DNA from: Pararhizobium gei
GTDB taxonomy: Bacteria; Pseudomonadota; Alphaproteobacteria; Rhizobiales; Rhizobiaceae
DNA: 64,000 nucleotides
Direction: 5' to 3'
Assembly (NCBI RefSeq): GCF_029223885.1
Contig: NZ_CP119410.1
Span: 186,001 to 250,000, forward strand
Shown here one piece after another: positions 62,195-64,000 of this stretch (position 1 is its first letter; every line of letters starts with the position of its first letter). The notes beneath the pieces were generated by a model, which made no database searches, was not told the origin of the DNA, and saw only the letters and a list, made by a program, of their open reading frames with translations. Both the position numbers and the translations under genes were made by a program.

Positions 62195-62392
62195 TCAGTA
62201 TCCCAGGTAACCGAGAATATCGGCGCCGCAATCGTTGGCTTGCTGGTCTGGCTGAGCGATGAAATCACCGGTCGTGACATCTACTAAAGCCCTATCGCTA
62301 TTGCGAACGATTGCCTCAATTTGATGGATGCGGCATTCTTCGATGGCCGCTTCTGCCGTGACCTGTGCCTCGCAGGCTTCCCAATATCTCAT
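62195..62392 (-). CDS. small hypothetical protein downstream of traG
   Basis: A 65-residue acidic protein, MRYWEACEAQVTAEAAIEEC at the start and DRALVDVTTGDFIAQPDQQA in the middle. The ATG at 62392 lies 28 bases after the traG stop and is preceded by GGAG-type purines. A longer version from 62473 or 62455 would overlap the end of traG. Probably co-transcribed with traG. Function unknown. Confidence 0.55.
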   Translation of the reverse strand: MRYWEACEAQVTAEAAIEECRIHQIEAIVRNSDRALVDVTTGDFIAQPDQQANDCGADILGYLGY

Positions 62393-62420
62393 CTCCCGAT
62401 CTCCGGATCTGGGTTCTCCC

Positions 62421-64000
62421 TCAGACCTTGATTTCCAATGGTCCACGGTTTCCATGGAAGCGGTTATCGCCAACGCAGGACTTCATGTCGGCTCGCCGGA
62501 ACCACATCGCGCGACCGCATCGAAGCGGCGCATTTCCCCCGGTGAACACAATCTGCTCATCGGCACGCATGCACAGGACTTCGTGCGGCTGGATCAATGG
62601 TCGGCTGGCAAGTTGCTTTGATCGGGTTCGTGACGAACCCCTCGCCTGAAAGCTGCGGCTGACCTGATCGATCTCGACCGTCGTTGTTCCACAACGCCGG
62701 GAGATATAGTCCGCGGTCTCCGGATCGTTGATCGCTGAGAAACTGATCCAGCTCGCGCTTTCGAACCACTTGCTGGTGGCGTCGCGTCCGCCATAGGTTT
62801 CGCGCATCTGGCCGATCGACTGATAGATCATCAGAAGCGTGATCCCGTACTTGCGGCCGGCATCGCGTGCCGTCTCAAGGATCCTCATGAAACCCAGGCG
62901 CGCGACCTCGTCGAGAAGGAACAGAGCGCGTCCCGGCATCGCTCCGTCACGATTATAAATGGCGTTCAGGAATGAGCCGATGATTACCCGCGCCAGACCT
63001 CCATTGGTCTCCAGCGTTTTAAGATCCAGGGCGACGAACACGTCGGTCTTTCCCGACGCGATGTCATCGGTCGAAAAGGTCGAACCGGACACGAGACCGG
63101 CATAGTTCGGATAGCTCAGCCAATGTGTTTCTTTGATCGCATTGGCATAGACGCCGGAGAAGGTTTCGGGCGTCATGTTCACGAACGCTGCCACGTTCTC
63201 CTTCACAAAATCGGACTCGGAGTTGTCGTAGATTTCCTGAAGCCGCGCGCGCAGCTTCGGCTCCGGTTCCGAGAGGTTCATGCGCACTGTCCGCAGCGTC
63301 TGATCCTTTTTTTCCGTATGACCGGAGAGGCAGACATCGGCGATGATCGCCGTCAGCAGCTGCAAGCCGGATGCCCGAAAGAAATCGTCCCGTACGCCGC
63401 TGGCGCGGCCGCTTTCGCTCATAATCCACGAGGCGACCGCGGCGATATCCTCTTCCTTCGTCCCGCCATGCTGACCGATCCAGTCGAGGGCATTAAACCC
63501 GATATCGGGATGCTTCGGGTCGAGCACGATCACATCACGGCCGGCCTTAATCCGGTGCGCCTTAACCATCGGCGCCACCTCATTGGATGGATCAAGGACG
63601 ATCAGCGTGCCGCCCCATTTCAGCGCCGTTGGAATTGTCACCGACGTGGTCTTGAAACCGCCGGAGCCGGCGAACACGATGCCATGTGAGGATCCGAACG
63701 AAGCATCGAAGCAGAGCAGCGGTGACTTGCCCCCGGCGCCCCATGTTTCAGGCAGATCGGCCCGGAACGAGAGTGCCGCTGTGCTATCGCGATCGACACG
63801 ATATCGCTCGCCGATGACGATGCCGCCACCCTCTGCGAACAGCTTCCCTGCTTCCGGCAGTTTCATCCATTCCGCCTCGCCATGCAGCGCACGTTTACCC
63901 CGGATTCGTTTCGGCTCGGAACGCGAGAATGCCGCGTTGCCGATCACCGCTACCCGCAGCGCGAAGATGCCGGAGAAGAGAGCTGCCGCAGCACCTGTCA
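62421..64000 (-). CDS. traG: TraG/VirD4-type conjugative coupling protein (5' end outside window)
   Basis: The last 525 residues of a TraG/VirD4 coupling ATPase; the frame is open through base 64000, so the start and the N-terminal membrane helices lie beyond. Walker A is GSGGFKTTS (about 63643-63668, complementary strand) and Walker B is ALFLLDEVARLG (about 62896-62931). Conserved segments include FNALDWIGQ, YGITLLMIYQSIGQMRETYG and WISFSAINDPETADYISRRC. It brings the relaxase-DNA complex to the type IV secretion channel at the inner membrane. In rhizobial plasmids traD, traC and then oriT and traA usually lie upstream of traG, so oriT is probably just to the right of the window. Confidence 0.92.
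   Translation of the reverse strand, partial: TGAAAALFSGIFALRVAVIGNAAFSRSEPKRIRGKRALHGEAEWMKLPEAGKLFAEGGGIVIGERYRVDRDSTAALSFRADLPETWGAGGKSPLLCFDASFGSSHGIVFAGSGGFKTTSVTIPTALKWGGTLIVLDPSNEVAPMVKAHRIKAGRDVIVLDPKHPDIGFNALDWIGQHGGTKEEDIAAVASWIMSESGRASGVRDDFFRASGLQLLTAIIADVCLSGHTEKKDQTLRTVRMNLSEPEPKLRARLQEIYDNSESDFVKENVAAFVNMTPETFSGVYANAIKETHWLSYPNYAGLVSGSTFSTDDIASGKTDVFVALDLKTLETNGGLARVIIGSFLNAIYNRDGAMPGRALFLLDEVARLGFMRILETARDAGRKYGITLLMIYQSIGQMRETYGGRDATSKWFESASWISFSAINDPETADYISRRCGTTTVEIDQVSRSFQARGSSRTRSKQLASRPLIQPHEVLCMRADEQIVFTGGNAPLRCGRAMWFRRADMKSCVGDNRFHGNRGPLEIKV

Overview
The window looks like a replicon, probably a large plasmid or an integrated conjugative element, from a Rhizobiales alphaproteobacterium of the Rhizobium/Agrobacterium/Ensifer type. 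The evidence is high-GC coding sequence, dense LysR/AraC/LacI-regulated catabolic and ABC transport islands, and a right-hand block of gene families known from rhizobial plasmids (toprim protein, DUF1419, giant methylase-helicase, ParB-like protein, ArdC, DUF736, TraG). I found no rRNA, tRNA, CRISPR array, repABC or oriT. Identifications come from reading the proteins and motifs; no database search was run.

Layout: (1) 1-5.1 kb: end of a sodium:solute symporter, an iron alcohol dehydrogenase, lrgAB with a divergent LysR gene, and an AraC regulator. (2) 5.1-10.1 kb: a degraded stretch with an orphan coding remnant, an alpha/beta hydrolase, a frameshifted amidohydrolase with a divergent AraC gene, and a secreted esterase. 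(3) 10.2-16.8 kb: a tartrate island with LysR, a TctCBA-type tripartite transporter, tartrate dehydrogenase and D-tartrate dehydratase; three related operator-like sites link its two transcription units. (4) 16.9-23.4 kb: an FMN-dependent monooxygenase with two tandem F420-reductase-like genes and a divergent HxlR gene; then TetR, SDR and a frameshifted ohr; then a decayed IS6-type element. (5) 23.5-28 kb: a gluconate/idonate island (LacI-type GntR, gluconokinase, gluconate 5-dehydrogenase, 2-hydroxyacid dehydrogenase, L-idonate dehydrogenase) arranged around a GntR-type palindrome. (6) 28-45 kb: two complete polar amino-acid-type ABC importers flank a split biotin-dependent carboxylase / 5-oxoprolinase cluster (BCCP, biotin carboxylase, a degenerate BCCP-like protein, PxpB, PxpC, PxpA), together with an RraA/HMG-aldolase-like protein, an aminotransferase and a DMT exporter. 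(7) 45.2-64 kb: plasmid backbone and conjugation leading-type region.

The catabolic islands share one design: a divergent regulator, an operator palindrome between the two promoters, tightly overlapping ATGA/GTGA operons, and hairpins after substrate-binding-protein genes. The backbone block looks like an establishment/antirestriction region (giant methyltransferase-helicase, ArdC, ParB-like protein, toprim) next to a conjugative coupling protein, whose start lies beyond the window. At least five genes carry single-base frameshifts, three of them explained by one missing G in a short G run. This is either pseudogenization or sequence error, and it affects how those genes should be read.
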